Assembly (NCBI GenBank): GCA_964019335.1
Contig: OZ025658.1
Coordinates: forward strand, 186,001 to 250,000
Reading direction: 5' to 3'
Origin: Diplonema japonicum
Taxonomy: Eukaryota > Euglenozoa > Diplonemea > Diplonemida > Diplonemidae
Length of the DNA stretch: 64,000 nucleotides
Every line of letters begins with the position of its first letter. The stretch's first letter is position 1. The translations under genes were made by a program, and so were the position numbers. Under the pieces are notes generated by a model. The model was given only the letters and a program-made list of their open reading frames with translations. It searched no databases and was not told where the DNA came from. Positions 33,788-44,124 of this stretch are shown piece by piece.

Positions 33788-35460
33788 TGGTCACTACTTC
33801 TCTCTCTCTCTCTCTTTTTTTTTCTTTGTGTTGTTTTTTTTTTTTTTGAAAAGAAGTTTCAAAAAAAAAAAGAAAAACCTGTTTTATTTTATTCTATATT
33901 TGGTGAGGGAGGGGAGAAAATATAAACGAATATAATTTTGGGAGGGACGACAAGAAGAAGAAGATGAAGATGAAGATGAAGAGGAAGAGGGGGGGAGGGG
34001 GGGGAAAGAAAAAGAGATGGAAAAGTGAGGAGGAGAAGAAAAATAAAAAGGGAGAGAATGAAAATAGAGAAATAAGAAAGAAAAGAGAGAGAAAAAGAGA
34101 ATATTATTTGTAGGAAGGGGACACAAAGAAGAAAGGTAGAAGAAGAAGAAGGTTTATTTCTTTTGAGGAGAGGGAAAGAGAAGAAAATTCTCAGCTGCTG
34201 AGGGTTTCATTTTATTTTATTACCTCTCCCCTTCCCTTACTTCTTTTACCTGACTGTTTTCGTTTTGTGTTTCCTCCAAACCTTTTTTTTTTTTTTTTTT
34301 TTTTCCTTTTTTTTTTCCTCTTTTTCTTTTTGCTAATTCTCTGCATTTTCCTTTAATTCTTTTCTCTCTCTTTCTATACAGTGCATTCTTGCTACTCCTT
34401 TACTTTCTTCCTGTATACAACCTTTTTTTTTCTCTCTTTTAAAAGTATATCAGTTCAACGGGGGTGCCATTCCGCATTACGTAAAAAAAAAAAAAAAAGA
34501 AAAAAGCAAAAAGCAAAAGAAAAAAAAAGAAAAAGAAATTGCTGAATAGAAAAGACAACAAGGACCACTTGTATATAGCCTTCCAGAGACAAGACAAAGG
34601 AGGGGGGAGGGAAAGGGGAACTGGCCGTTGTTTTGCCATTGTGTGTTCCCTTTTTTGCTTAGACAAAAAGAAAGAAAGAAAGAATGAAAGAAAGACAAAC
34701 ATACAAAAAAGAAAAAAAAAAGAAGAAGAAGAAAAGAGAAGATAGACATGGTTTGCATAAGAAACGTATACAAGTATACAAGTCTTCTTTCTTCTTCTTC
34801 TTCTTCTTCTTCTTCTTCTTCTTTTTTGCGTGATAAACAGCTTACACCTTCGCTTTTCTTTTATTTCTTTCTTTCTTTCTTTTTTTTTTTTTTTTTTTTT
34901 TTGTTGTTGTTGTTCTTCTTCCCCAAAAATGTCCTGTGCACTGCCAACAACCTTTGTTGGCAGGGAAGGCAAAATTAAATTTGAAAGAGAAAAAAAAAAG
35001 GGAGGGGAGGGAACAGGGGGGGATGTGGTCCAAGTTCTTTGTGTACAAATTCAGGCAAATAGAAATAAACGGAGAGAGGAGAGCTAAATTAATATCTTAC
35101 TTTAAGAAGAAAAAGAAAACAGATCAAAAGCTGTGTAATATGGAAATACAAATTTTTAGGAGAAATAAGGCTTAAGAAGGGGATAAGAAGAAAGGGAAAA
35201 GAAGAAGAAGAAAAGGGGTAAGGGTATCACCTAGAATCAAGTCTGCACATATATGGCAGAATCGCTTTCGGCTTGGGGTTGTCGGGAGAGAAAGCAAATA
35301 GTGCAATTGGTCTCCCTTTTTTTGTCACCCTGTAAAAACAACAGCTTTTCCCTTCTGCCTCATTCAATCTTAAAGCTCCTATATAGCGGTCAGCTTTTTC
35401 AAAAAAAAAAAAAAAAGTAGAGATGGTTGTTAAATATTTTGTTGTTTTCTTGTGGAAACC
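33788..35460. other. Gene-free spacer between the oxidase copies
   Basis: 1.7 kb of homopolymer and short simple repeats (GAA, TTC, AG). It shows no similarity to the flanks on the other side of either copy, apart from the short TTCTCAGCTGCTG-type sequence at 34189. No gene is seen. Confidence 0.5.
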
Positions 35461-38400
35461 CTAAAACATGAAGACCTCCTTGTGGAAGTCGAACTTGTGG
35501 GCGAAGGCGGCAGCCTCGACGTCGTCGACGAGGAGGGCGGGTCCGCAGGCGAAGACGGCTGTCTTCTTCCCGTCGCACTCTGTGAGGAGCTTCTCCCAGT
35601 CGGGGCGGCCCGTCTTCAGGGGGAGCTCGTACACGGGGTCCTCGCCGTCGTCGGATTGCTGCACCTCGAGGTACTCCTTCGTGTTCTCCTTCTCCGTGTT
35701 GTGCAGCTCCCACTGGACCTCCGTCCCCGCCTTCGAGGTCACGGACGCCTTGTGCAGCGCTGCGAGCTCCTTCGAGAAGGGGGCGAACCCTTCCGCCCCG
35801 CGGCCCGACCACACCATCGACACCACGCAGCCTCCCGAACCCTCCACGGGCTCCGTCGCCTTCTTGTTGTTCACCATGTGGTCCACGAAGGCCAGCGCGG
35901 GGGTGATCCCCACCCCGCCCGTGCACAGCACAATGCGCTCGTACCCGCCCGTCAGGAACGGGAGAGACGGCGCCCCGAACGGTCCCTGCACGCGCACCTT
36001 CCAGTCCGGCGACGCCTGCGCCACCAGGTGCGTGAAGCTCGCCGCCGACGGCCCCATGTCCTTCACGAACAGCGAGAACTCCGTCCTCCCGTCCTCCCTC
36101 GCCTCTCCCCTGCTGGCGATGGAGAAGGGGTGCCACTGCTGCGCGCAGGCTGCCCCCGGGAGCCCGGTCCCGTTGAACGACAGGTTCACGAGCACGTACT
36201 GCAGAGGCTCGAAGGTGAAGCCCCTCTTCGCGATGGTGAGCTTCGTCACCCCCGCACGCGGCTCCACCTTCACCAGGTTCGTCGCGGTGCAGAAGGCCGC
36301 CGCGTGGCGCCCGAAGACGTCGATCACGTACAGGAAGAGCGGGATCACCATGAAGATCATGAGGGACGGGTAGTGGATCCAAGCGAGGGGGAAGACCACC
36401 GCGTACAAGCTGTGCGTCACCACGAACACGTACCAGTGGTTCCTGCGCACCCAGCTCAGCGAGGTCACCGCCATCAGCGTCATCGCAATCCAGGCAATGA
36501 GACCCGCGAGGGGAGGGCCGTGGGGCCAGCCGATCGTCCACGCGACCAAGCGCTCCGCCGCCTTGCGCGCAGCGCGGGTGTGCCCCGCCCCGTTGATGTA
36601 CACCGCGTTCCCCTGGGCATCGTTCCCCGTGAACGTCCCGAGGAGCCAGTAGCGGTAGTGCGCCACCCACATCCCGAAGCCGTGCACCAGGGTGAGGACC
36701 CAGATCCAGCCACCGATCTTCCTGTGGAAGGCGAGGGCGCGCTCGAACGGGATCCCGAACACCCACAGGAGCAGGCTGTTGCGCGACACGGGAAGCAGCT
36801 GCACGCACAGCAGACCCGTCACCACACCGCCGATCCCACGCGGAATATCCCCGACAAGGTTGTTGATCTCAGAGTGGTTCCACACGTACATGAAGCACAG
36901 CAGGCACCACCCGATCAGCCACAGCGACATCACCACCTCGCCCCAGCGCAAGCGCAGCGGGATCGGGGAGATCGAGTCGATCTCTTCCAAGGGACCACCG
37001 GTCGCGAACGGCTTCACAGGAGAGCCCTGCACCTTCCCCTTCAGCAGGAACCCCATCACCATCAGGAACAGGAGGAGGCCCACCCAGGCTGCGATGAGCC
37101 CCGCGATCGTCGCACCCTTCGACCCCCTCCACTCGAAGTACAGGTGTCCGCCGCGGGTCTTTCTGTTCCCGTCCTCCATCTTCATCCACACAAAGTACGG
37201 GAAGTTCGTGCGCGTGCAGGACTGCTGCCCGAGACACCCCGCCCCGTCGATGACGCCCCTGGTCCAACCACTACTGCGAGCAACGACGCCACCACTGTCC
37301 CCACCACCGTCCCCACCGTCCCCACCAGTGGTGGTGCCATCACCACCGTCCGCAGCCTGCAGCATGGAACCCAGGCGGTTGTTGGTCGTCGTCGCCGCTG
37401 TCGACACCTCTGCCGCGTTAACCACAGGGTACGAGAGGGCCAGGGGTTGTCCAGAGGCCGGGAGCCCGTCGGCGAAAGCCTCCCCAAGGGGATCCGTCCC
37501 CGCAGGCGCCGAGTAGGAGGTGCTGTCGTACTGCAGAACGAACTCCACGTACATGGACCCAGCGGTGAGCCCCGTCCGCGTCGTCGTCACGGCACCGGGC
37601 TGCGCGGCCCTCCCCAACCTCGTCAGGATCTGCGCCCTGTTCTGGCAGGAGGAGGTCGGAACCGCCCCGTTCGCGTCCACCGTGCAGAGCTTGTTCACAA
37701 CGAGGGTGTACAGGGGCGTGTTGCTGTTGGTCGTCGTCGTTGACCCACCACCGGTCGTCGTCCCGTCACCACCGTCACCCCCGGTCGTCGTCGTCCCGTC
37801 ACCACCGTCGGCAGTTGTGTCACCACCAGTCGCCGTCGTCCCGTCGCCACCGTCGGCAGTTGTGTCACCACCAGTCGCCGTGGTCCCATCGCCAGTCGCC
37901 CCGTCACCGTAGTTGGCCGTTGTTCGTGCAACCCTGCCGTTCGAGTCACCGTCAGCAGTAGTGGTGTCACCACCGTCGGCGGTTGCGGTGTCGCCACCGT
38001 CGGCGGTTGTCCCGTCACCGCCACCATCGGCTCCATCGCCGGTGTTCGTTGCGCCGCCCGAGGTCGGTGTCGTGGTGGTGGTGGACCTCGTCGTCGGTGC
38101 GGTGAGGTTGTTGTGAAGGCCTTGGCCTACGAACGTAGCGTTCGCGGTGTTCCAGAAACCGTCGTAGGCAGCAGCGAGGAGCGTGTTGTTCGCGAGGAGC
38201 GCGGCGAGGTCCCCGGTCACGGTCACCCCGATCGCGGACGTGTGCAGGACCGCCACCTGCTGCTGCACGGCAACGCTCCCGGCAACGACAGAAAGGCCGC
38301 CAAGGGGAAGCGAGTAGTTGTAGTTCGCCATCACAGCAGCCACAGCAGCCTGCACGCTGGACGAGGACACCCCCCTCACGGTGAGCTGAAGGTGGGCCCT

Positions 38401-39816
38401 CCCGGGAGTCGCCGCCGCCTGCAGCACAACAGCAACACCGTGCGTGGTCGTGGCGGGAGGGGTGAGCTTCGTCCCCAGCTCCGTCCCGGTCGAGCACGTG
38501 GTCGAGTTGTATGCCCCGTCCTGCCTCCAGTCGCAGATGCTGCTGATGCTCGTCTGCAGACCGGAGAAGGCCCCGGTCGTCGTCGTCGTCGTCGTCGTCG
38601 TCGACCCACTGTCGCCGTCGCCCGCCGTCGCCGTTCCGTCCCCGCCGTCAGCAGTAGTAGTCCCGTCCCCACCGTCGGCCGTAGTGGTACCGTCCCCACC
38701 GTCGGCCGTAGTGGTACCGTCGCCGTCCTGAGACACACGCCCATGCCTCCTGCTTGCGTCCCCAACAGCGGCGTCCCCGCCATCAGCGGTAGTAGTCCCG
38801 TCCCCACCGTCGGCCGTAGTGGTACCGTCCCCACCGTCGGCCGTAGTAGTCCCGTCACCACCACCGTCAGCGGTCCCCCCCGTGTTCGTGTTCGTGTTCG
38901 TAGAGGTGGGTGCGGCGGCCGTGCTGCCTGTGAGCTGCGTCACGTGCGCAAGGAACTCGTTCGCCACCGTGCGCACAAGCGCGTCGTCCGACCAAAAGGA
39001 CTCGTAGGTCCCGGCGAGGGTCACGTCAACGGAGATGATGGACTGCGGGGCAACAGAGGCGGGGACGGTGGTGACGCGCGGCGCACCGTCAGGGGAGAAC
39101 CCGTACCCACCGAAGGTCTCGTCGGGGCGCACAGCGGCCACCGCAACCGTCGCAGCCTGGAACACAGCGTTTGCGTCAGAGCCGGTGAAGTCAATCTCGA
39201 CGTAGATCTCGCCCACCGCCACCAGCACCCGTCCGTGTCTCATGTTCCCGTCCCCGTCCGTACCACCGCCGTCAGCAGCCCCATCGGCGCCATCAGCCGT
39301 CGCCGCCCCATCCCCACCGTCGGCGGCGTCCCCGGTGTTGGTGTTGTACGCCTGGGTGATCTGAGCGCGCGACTCGCACGATCCCCAGTTCCCCCAAGCC
39401 ACAGCCGTCACGTTGCAGATCCTGTCCACCACCACAGAGATGCTTCCGGTAGACGAGGAGGTGGTGGTGGTGGTGGTACCGTCACCGTCCGCTCCCGTTG
39501 CCCCGTCGGCCCCTGTTGCTCCGTCGGCCCCTGTGTCGCCGTATTCCAGGGCACGCGCCGTCCTCTTCGTCCCGCCCAACGCGACCCCGAACCTCTGCTC
39601 CACCTCCGTCAGGAGAGCCATCAACTTCGTGTGGTTCGACTGCAGCGTGCTGAACTGCCCTTGGAGCACCAGCCCCACCGTCGCCGTGTTTGTGGTCGCC
39701 GAACTAGGCGACGCAGGTCCCAGGTCGGAACGCTCAACCCGCACAATCCCCGCAATGAAGAACCCTATCCACATCCCCAGCAGGATGAGGGCTGGTATCA
39801 GCTTTAGTGCTGCCAT
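35461..39816 (-). CDS. Ferric reductase/NADPH oxidase-like membrane protein, copy B
   Basis: Same 1,451-residue protein as copy A at a constant offset of 6,029 nt with no indels. Translations in all six frames agree across the shared part, so the nucleotide match is essentially complete. The match stops exactly at the ATG on one side. On the other side the last sense codon differs (TTT here, TTC in copy A; both Phe) before a shared TAG. Flanks are unrelated. The frame stays open upstream of the ATG, but codon content there is that of the antisense PPR gene, and copy A defines the start. A T9-CTTACAACAG acceptor-like site lies about 35 nt before the ATG. Features and function as for copy A. 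Confidence 0.92.
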   Translation of the reverse strand: MAALKLIPALILLGMWIGFFIAGIVRVERSDLGPASPSSATTNTATVGLVLQGQFSTLQSNHTKLMALLTEVEQRFGVALGGTKRTARALEYGDTGADGATGADGATGADGDGTTTTTTSSSTGSISVVVDRICNVTAVAWGNWGSCESRAQITQAYNTNTGDAADGGDGAATADGADGAADGGGTDGDGNMRHGRVLVAVGEIYVEIDFTGSDANAVFQAATVAVAAVRPDETFGGYGFSPDGAPRVTTVPASVAPQSIISVDVTLAGTYESFWSDDALVRTVANEFLAHVTQLTGSTAAAPTSTNTNTNTGGTADGGGDGTTTADGGDGTTTADGGDGTTTADGGDAAVGDASRRHGRVSQDGDGTTTADGGDGTTTADGGDGTTTADGGDGTATAGDGDSGSTTTTTTTTTGAFSGLQTSISSICDWRQDGAYNSTTCSTGTELGTKLTPPATTTHGVAVVLQAAATPGRAHLQLTVRGVSSSSVQAAVAAVMANYNYSLPLGGLSVVAGSVAVQQQVAVLHTSAIGVTVTGDLAALLANNTLLAAAYDGFWNTANATFVGQGLHNNLTAPTTRSTTTTTPTSGGATNTGDGADGGGDGTTADGGDTATADGGDTTTADGDSNGRVARTTANYGDGATGDGTTATGGDTTADGGDGTTATGGDTTADGGDGTTTTGGDGGDGTTTGGGSTTTTNSNTPLYTLVVNKLCTVDANGAVPTSSCQNRAQILTRLGRAAQPGAVTTTRTGLTAGSMYVEFVLQYDSTSYSAPAGTDPLGEAFADGLPASGQPLALSYPVVNAAEVSTAATTTNNRLGSMLQAADGGDGTTTGGDGGDGGGDSGGVVARSSGWTRGVIDGAGCLGQQSCTRTNFPYFVWMKMEDGNRKTRGGHLYFEWRGSKGATIAGLIAAWVGLLLFLMVMGFLLKGKVQGSPVKPFATGGPLEEIDSISPIPLRLRWGEVVMSLWLIGWCLLCFMYVWNHSEINNLVGDIPRGIGGVVTGLLCVQLLPVSRNSLLLWVFGIPFERALAFHRKIGGWIWVLTLVHGFGMWVAHYRYWLLGTFTGNDAQGNAVYINGAGHTRAARKAAERLVAWTIGWPHGPPLAGLIAWIAMTLMAVTSLSWVRRNHWYVFVVTHSLYAVVFPLAWIHYPSLMIFMVIPLFLYVIDVFGRHAAAFCTATNLVKVEPRAGVTKLTIAKRGFTFEPLQYVLVNLSFNGTGLPGAACAQQWHPFSIASRGEAREDGRTEFSLFVKDMGPSAASFTHLVAQASPDWKVRVQGPFGAPSLPFLTGGYERIVLCTGGVGITPALAFVDHMVNNKKATEPVEGSGGCVVSMVWSGRGAEGFAPFSKELAALHKASVTSKAGTEVQWELHNTEKENTKEYLEVQQSDDGEDPVYELPLKTGRPDWEKLLTECDGKKTAVFACGPALLVDDVEAAAFAHKFDFHKEVFMF

Positions 39817-39849
39817 GTTGCAGGTAGTTCGAACCTCTGAACTTGTCAA

Positions 39850-39876
39850 CTGTTGTAAGAAAAAAAAAGCAACCTG
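39850..39876 (-). promoter_or_regulatory. Putative trans-splice acceptor, oxidase copy B
   Basis: Minus-strand T run followed by CTTACAACAG, about 34 nt before the ATG and inside a spacer of only 106 nt after the PPR stop codon. Copy A lacks this sequence and has a GA repeat before its ATG instead. Confidence 0.4.
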
Positions 39877-39922
39877 CCAGATAAGTAAACAACGAGAAGG
39901 TAAAAATGAGGAAGCAAATAAA

Positions 39923-40933
39923 CTAAACGGCAAGCTCCCCGATGAGGGAGAGAAGCGAAGGCGTAGCACGGACACCGCTCGAAGCGAACGTGTCAGCGAG
40001 GCGATGCACGGAAACGGTGTCACCTGCTTGTGAATAGAGTTTGATACCCAGCTCCCAGAAAGGGGCGTACTTTGGGTACTCGTACAAGGCAGCATCGAGA
40101 AGAACATCCCATTTCTGAGGACGGGTCCGGGCAGCAAGATGACAGTGTAAGGCAAACTCATACATGCCACGTGACGGGGCACCTTCGTACCGCTTGAAGC
40201 AGATGTGAAGCGCAGTCGTGTAGTCGCCAGCATTGTAGTAAACACGTGCGAGGTAGAGATAAAGAGAAGCAGTACCGAAAGAGGAGACATATCTTTGAAA
40301 GACACGTTCACCATATTGAACATCACGTAGCCGTGCGCAGACGAGGAGAAGCGTAAGAGGAACGGCCTCTGTGACAGGCTTGATATTAGCAAGAATCTCC
40401 TCGGCTGTGGATACTGATGAAGAGCAGCTGGCGAGCGCTGAGTATAAATCGTCGGTCATCTCTATGCCATTGTCGAGCATCTCTTGGTGGATTTCAGTGC
40501 CAGCGGCTTGGTCTGAGGTGAGTGAGGTGGCTTTGAGCAAAGCTAGGTAACAAGATTTGTTTGGTGTTACACCTGCAAGCTCCATTTTCGACCAGATATA
40601 AGGCACTCTGTCACTCCTGCCCCCGATGACGAAGGCGTGGAGAAGCGTGGCGAATGAATACGGTGTGGGTTTCAACCCGTTCTCAACCATTGTCCAGTGA
40701 ACCTGCTCCGCCTGCTTGGGTCGTTTTCGCCTCCCAAGTTCGTGCATCACTGCAGAATAAGTCTTGGTTCCAACCTCCCAGCCTATTTTTTTCATCGCTT
40801 TGACTTCTTGCAGCATTTCCGCAGCGGAGTCGGCACGCCGGCCGTCGTTCCTCCACCATGCCGCAAGAATGCGCTTGGCGCACTCCTTATCGCTCCGTGG
40901 CTTGCATTGCAATACCTGCGCTGCTTTAAACAT
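39923..40933 (-). CDS. Pentatricopeptide-repeat-like protein
   Basis: 337 residues from ATG 40933. Helical-pair repeats of about 35 residues are visible, for example TKTYSAVMHELGRRKRPKQA, then PTPYSFATLLHAFVIGGRSD and a VTPNKSCYLALLKAT unit, the spacing of PPR motifs. Later repeats are more TPR-like (LYLYLARVYYNAGDYTTALH). PPR proteins bind RNA, mostly in mitochondria or plastids. No strong targeting peptide is obvious. The ATG was preferred over one 17 codons upstream because a C13 tract and CATAG sit directly before it, which would place the upstream ATG inside the pyrimidine tract. Confidence 0.75.
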   Translation of the reverse strand: MFKAAQVLQCKPRSDKECAKRILAAWWRNDGRRADSAAEMLQEVKAMKKIGWEVGTKTYSAVMHELGRRKRPKQAEQVHWTMVENGLKPTPYSFATLLHAFVIGGRSDRVPYIWSKMELAGVTPNKSCYLALLKATSLTSDQAAGTEIHQEMLDNGIEMTDDLYSALASCSSSVSTAEEILANIKPVTEAVPLTLLLVCARLRDVQYGERVFQRYVSSFGTASLYLYLARVYYNAGDYTTALHICFKRYEGAPSRGMYEFALHCHLAARTRPQKWDVLLDAALYEYPKYAPFWELGIKLYSQAGDTVSVHRLADTFASSGVRATPSLLSLIGELAV

Positions 40934-40934
40934 C

Positions 40935-40972
40935 CTATGCGTGAAGGGTGGGGGGGGGGGGGACAAAACAAA
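40935..40972 (-). promoter_or_regulatory. Putative trans-splice acceptor, PPR gene
   Basis: Minus-strand pyrimidine-rich run with about 13 C, then CACGCATAG and a single G before the ATG. If used for trans-splicing, the leader would be joined 1 nt before the start codon. Confidence 0.45.
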
Positions 40973-41034
40973 CCGATCGAACATAAAAGTTTAAAAGAGG
41001 AACACCGTGTAAACAGCAACAAGAACGGGGAGGG

Positions 41035-41077
<43 letters not shown>

Positions 41078-41081
41078 TGGA

Positions 41082-41855
41082 TCATTTCACACCCATAACC
41101 GATCGCAAGAAGAACATCGCCGACATTTTCTTAGCATGGTACACAGGGATGTTGCACCCTGTGATGTCCATCTCGGTTATGTTCTTGTTCTGCTTGACGA
41201 TGAGGAGCAAGACACGTCCCGCGGTTGCAGCTAGATACCTGTTGCTGGCTAAGGACAATGAGGTGAGGTGCGGTGTTGACGCAACAAGGCTGGTTAAGGC
41301 AGGAAGGGTTTCTTCACGAAGATCATTCCAAGACAAGTCCAGCGTCGTCAGGGAAGGGTGCCCTGCTAGCGCGGAGATAAGAGGAATCGACCCGTAAGGC
41401 CCCAGAATGTGCCCTGAAAAGTCAGCCGACACAGTTTCCTTTGTTAGAGACGCAAGTTTCTTCAAAATGGTGCGGTTTACCTTAGGTCGCTTCTCTTCGT
41501 CATCAGTGATGTGGCATAGACAGCCTCGTAAGTACTTTTGCTGGTATTCTGTTCCTGTGACAACTTCTTCTGGTACCGTCAGGCTTTCCAAGCATTCTAT
41601 TTCCTCGTCGATGGTTTTTGTCTCTATGGCTCTCTTCAGGAAGGCGTCGCATTTTACTATGGGGCGGACCTTCACCGTTTCGCCTCTTTCTTCGAAGTCG
41701 AAGAGGCAGCGCTCCTTGAGTTTTTCCTTCACGCCTTCCTGCTCCACCGCTTTTGCCAGCAGCTTGATAACTTCGTCTATTTCCAGCATCTCGTTTGCAT
41801 CTGCGTTGTTATCGATGCCGAGCGTGGTTTGGATTTTCTTAAGGCTGTACCTCAT
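41082..41855 (-). CDS. Leucine-rich-repeat protein
   Basis: 257-residue single-exon frame. The first 130 residues are helical and acidic with no known motif. Residues about 150-245 contain ribonuclease-inhibitor-type LRRs (LTTLDLSWNDLREE, LTSLSLASNRYLAAT, ITEMDITGCNI). The repeats resemble those in the large LRR/cadherin-like protein of this window, but the rest does not. Probably a protein-binding scaffold. Specific role unknown. The ATG is 148 nt upstream of the next gene's start-side boundary, in the compact style of this cluster. Confidence 0.8.
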   Translation of the reverse strand: MRYSLKKIQTTLGIDNNADANEMLEIDEVIKLLAKAVEQEGVKEKLKERCLFDFEERGETVKVRPIVKCDAFLKRAIETKTIDEEIECLESLTVPEEVVTGTEYQQKYLRGCLCHITDDEEKRPKVNRTILKKLASLTKETVSADFSGHILGPYGSIPLISALAGHPSLTTLDLSWNDLREETLPALTSLVASTPHLTSLSLASNRYLAATAGRVLLLIVKQNKNITEMDITGCNIPVYHAKKMSAMFFLRSVMGVK

Positions 41856-42280
41856 GTTCTTTTTTTTTTCTTTTGTTCCTTTTTTTTTTTTTTTTCTAGC
41901 CGTTCTCTCTCCCCCCCCTCGGCACTCCCTTTCTTTTTTTTTTTAAAGCTTTTACTGTAAAGATGAGAATGAAAAAAAGTCTTATCCCGTCCGGGCATTT
42001 TTTTTGTCAGCCCGACATTCCCCCCCCCCCCCCCCCCCCTCCCCCACTTTACAGCATTCATTTTTTTTGAGGGAAAAAATAATTACTTTGATGGGGAGAA
42101 AGAGAGGGGGGGGAAAAAACTACAAAAAAAAAAAGATGAAATAGAATGACACCATAACGTATAGCAAAAGGAAAAGGAAAAAAAAAAAAAAAAAAAAACA
42201 ATATGGTAAAAAAAGAAAGAAAAAAAAAAAAAAGAAGAAAAAAAAAACATGTCGTTTTGGTTTTTCGCTCGTAGCAAGGG

Positions 42281-42315
<35 letters not shown>

Positions 42316-42380
42316 GCAGAAGCAAATCCTTACTCGGCACAAAAGAAATACGAGGTTATTATCATTACTGTTTTTTTTTT

Positions 42381-42411
<31 letters not shown>

Positions 42412-43025
42412 CTACCATTAACCATTAAGCCCACAGGCAAAAAACCGAAAAAAGCCCATTTTTGAGGCGATTCCAAAGAATTCAAAAAAATGGCAGCATT
42501 TAACCATACAAGTGTTCTTTTTACGGAGAAATTTTGTCGATTTTGCGGCGCTCCAGGTGGTTGTTTGTGAATGCTGTCAGGCATCGGAGGGTGTATGGTG
42601 TAAAAAACGAATAAAAAAGCTGGAGAGGGCTCTTCCCTGTTGGGTCGTCTGCTGGTTCGATTACAGTGCCTCTTTCCACCCCATTTCTTCCAATTCTTCC
42701 ACACTTTCCTCCCCCCAAGCACTACTAGACTCAGAACTACCATTTTCTGACATTTCTTCGCATTCTTCATCACTCACGACCAGCCCTCTGCTCCAGTCGA
42801 GTATTCTTCATTCTAAAATCATTTTTCCCCGGATTTTCGACCTCTCAAATTCTTAAATTGCTGAAAAAGGGCAGCATTTAGCCAAACAAAGTGGAAAAAA
42901 TCGCGCAATGGCGTCAGTGAAAGGAAGGTCATAATTTGACCAAAAGGCCTATAGATCTTTTCTTTTTTTTTTTATGTCATATATATATGACATGTGGGTT
43001 AATGGTTTAAAAAAAAAAAAAAAAA
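41856..43025. other. Gene-free region with a possible inverted-repeat element
   Basis: Homopolymers at both ends enclose about 600 nt of ordinary sequence (42411-43010). Its ends carry an imperfect inverted repeat, ACCATTAA...CCCACA. No convincing coding frame. Confidence 0.4.
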
Positions 43026-43967
43026 TCATTCCTTAGGTTTTTCATCCTTTAGCTGCGCCATAACGGTGTCAAACGAGTGGTCGGTGGCCTTCCACGTAAC
43101 GGCAACCTCATTGTACAGCTCCTCAGACCACCCATAGTTTCTGGAAGGCCCGAAACGGGTAACAGTCCAGTTGCGTGATATTAAATCATCGATAAGATGC
43201 TCGCAGTGGATGTGCCCCCAGCAGACGGCAATCGATTCAGCAGCAGGGTTGTCACTATACATAGAAACGTCTTCCTCAAGAAGCCCTCGAAGGACACGGC
43301 CACAATGGTCGGTCCGACCGTGGACTATAAAAAAATCACGTTCGTCTTTATCCTCAATCGCCATGACTTTGTCTCTGTTAACATCGCTGTTGTGTACCTT
43401 AAGAGGCGAGGAAAGAACAACACGAGGCTTAAAATAAAGCTCTTGATGCACCAAGCCAAGCTGTTTCGCCTCCGTGTAAGGAACATAAGTAGCTTCAAAT
43501 AGGTCTTCTTCTTCTTGTTGGGCGAAGTGTGAGTTGTTTTCAATTTGAGATGAAAGATGTTGACGTGCTGAGGGGTCGACTGCCACTCTCATACAGGTGT
43601 TTTTTTCGTGTTGTCTTAGTTCGTCGTTGTCCATGACTCCCTCCATCAGGATTAGGTAGTGTTCATCCTTCTTCACTTCCTCCAGAACGGAGTTGAAGAA
43701 TGCTTCAGATGCTATGTGTTGCATTGGTATCAGAGTGACTTTCTTCCCGTCTTTTTCAAGGACGGTTTGCATTGACAGGAATTTCGTGAACGTTTTGCTG
43801 TCGACGGCGTCGAAGAAGTCGTCTCGTGCCCCGCTGCTGCACCATCTTGTTGCGTTCCCCCTCCACGGCCGGCTGTCTACCCGCTGCACGTTATTATTAC
43901 ATTGCCGCCCTGATGGGGACACCCTCTTCAACACCCCGAACGCCCTCCTCGTCACCGCACGATACAT
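43026..43967 (-). CDS. TraB/GumN-like domain protein, probably mitochondrial
   Basis: 313 residues. The N-terminus (MYRAVTRRAFGVLKRV) is basic, amphipathic and free of acids, as in mitochondrial presequences. The body fits the TraB/GumN fold: VTLIPMQHIASEAFFNSVLEE with ILMEGVMD resembles the family's GTAHVS-plus-E-G block, and RDKVMAIEDKD with VCWGHIHCEHLIDDL resembles the R-x-x-x-MA and second-histidine blocks. Members are candidate metal-dependent peptidases or regulators, and some sit in the mitochondrial outer membrane. No clear C-terminal membrane helix is present. The assignment rests on motif order only. Confidence 0.55.
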   Translation of the reverse strand: MYRAVTRRAFGVLKRVSPSGRQCNNNVQRVDSRPWRGNATRWCSSGARDDFFDAVDSKTFTKFLSMQTVLEKDGKKVTLIPMQHIASEAFFNSVLEEVKKDEHYLILMEGVMDNDELRQHEKNTCMRVAVDPSARQHLSSQIENNSHFAQQEEEDLFEATYVPYTEAKQLGLVHQELYFKPRVVLSSPLKVHNSDVNRDKVMAIEDKDERDFFIVHGRTDHCGRVLRGLLEEDVSMYSDNPAAESIAVCWGHIHCEHLIDDLISRNWTVTRFGPSRNYGWSEELYNEVAVTWKATDHSFDTVMAQLKDEKPKE

Positions 43968-44124
43968 TTTCTCTTTTCTTTTTTCAACTGATCTCTTATC
44001 CTCACCCTGTAAAGTTTGCGTATTGGGAAGGGGGGGGGAATGGAAAATGGTACATGGGTTGGGAAAGGGGGTCGGTGTACAGGTACAAACATAAACAAAA
44101 GAATAAAAAAAGGGGTCATCATCA

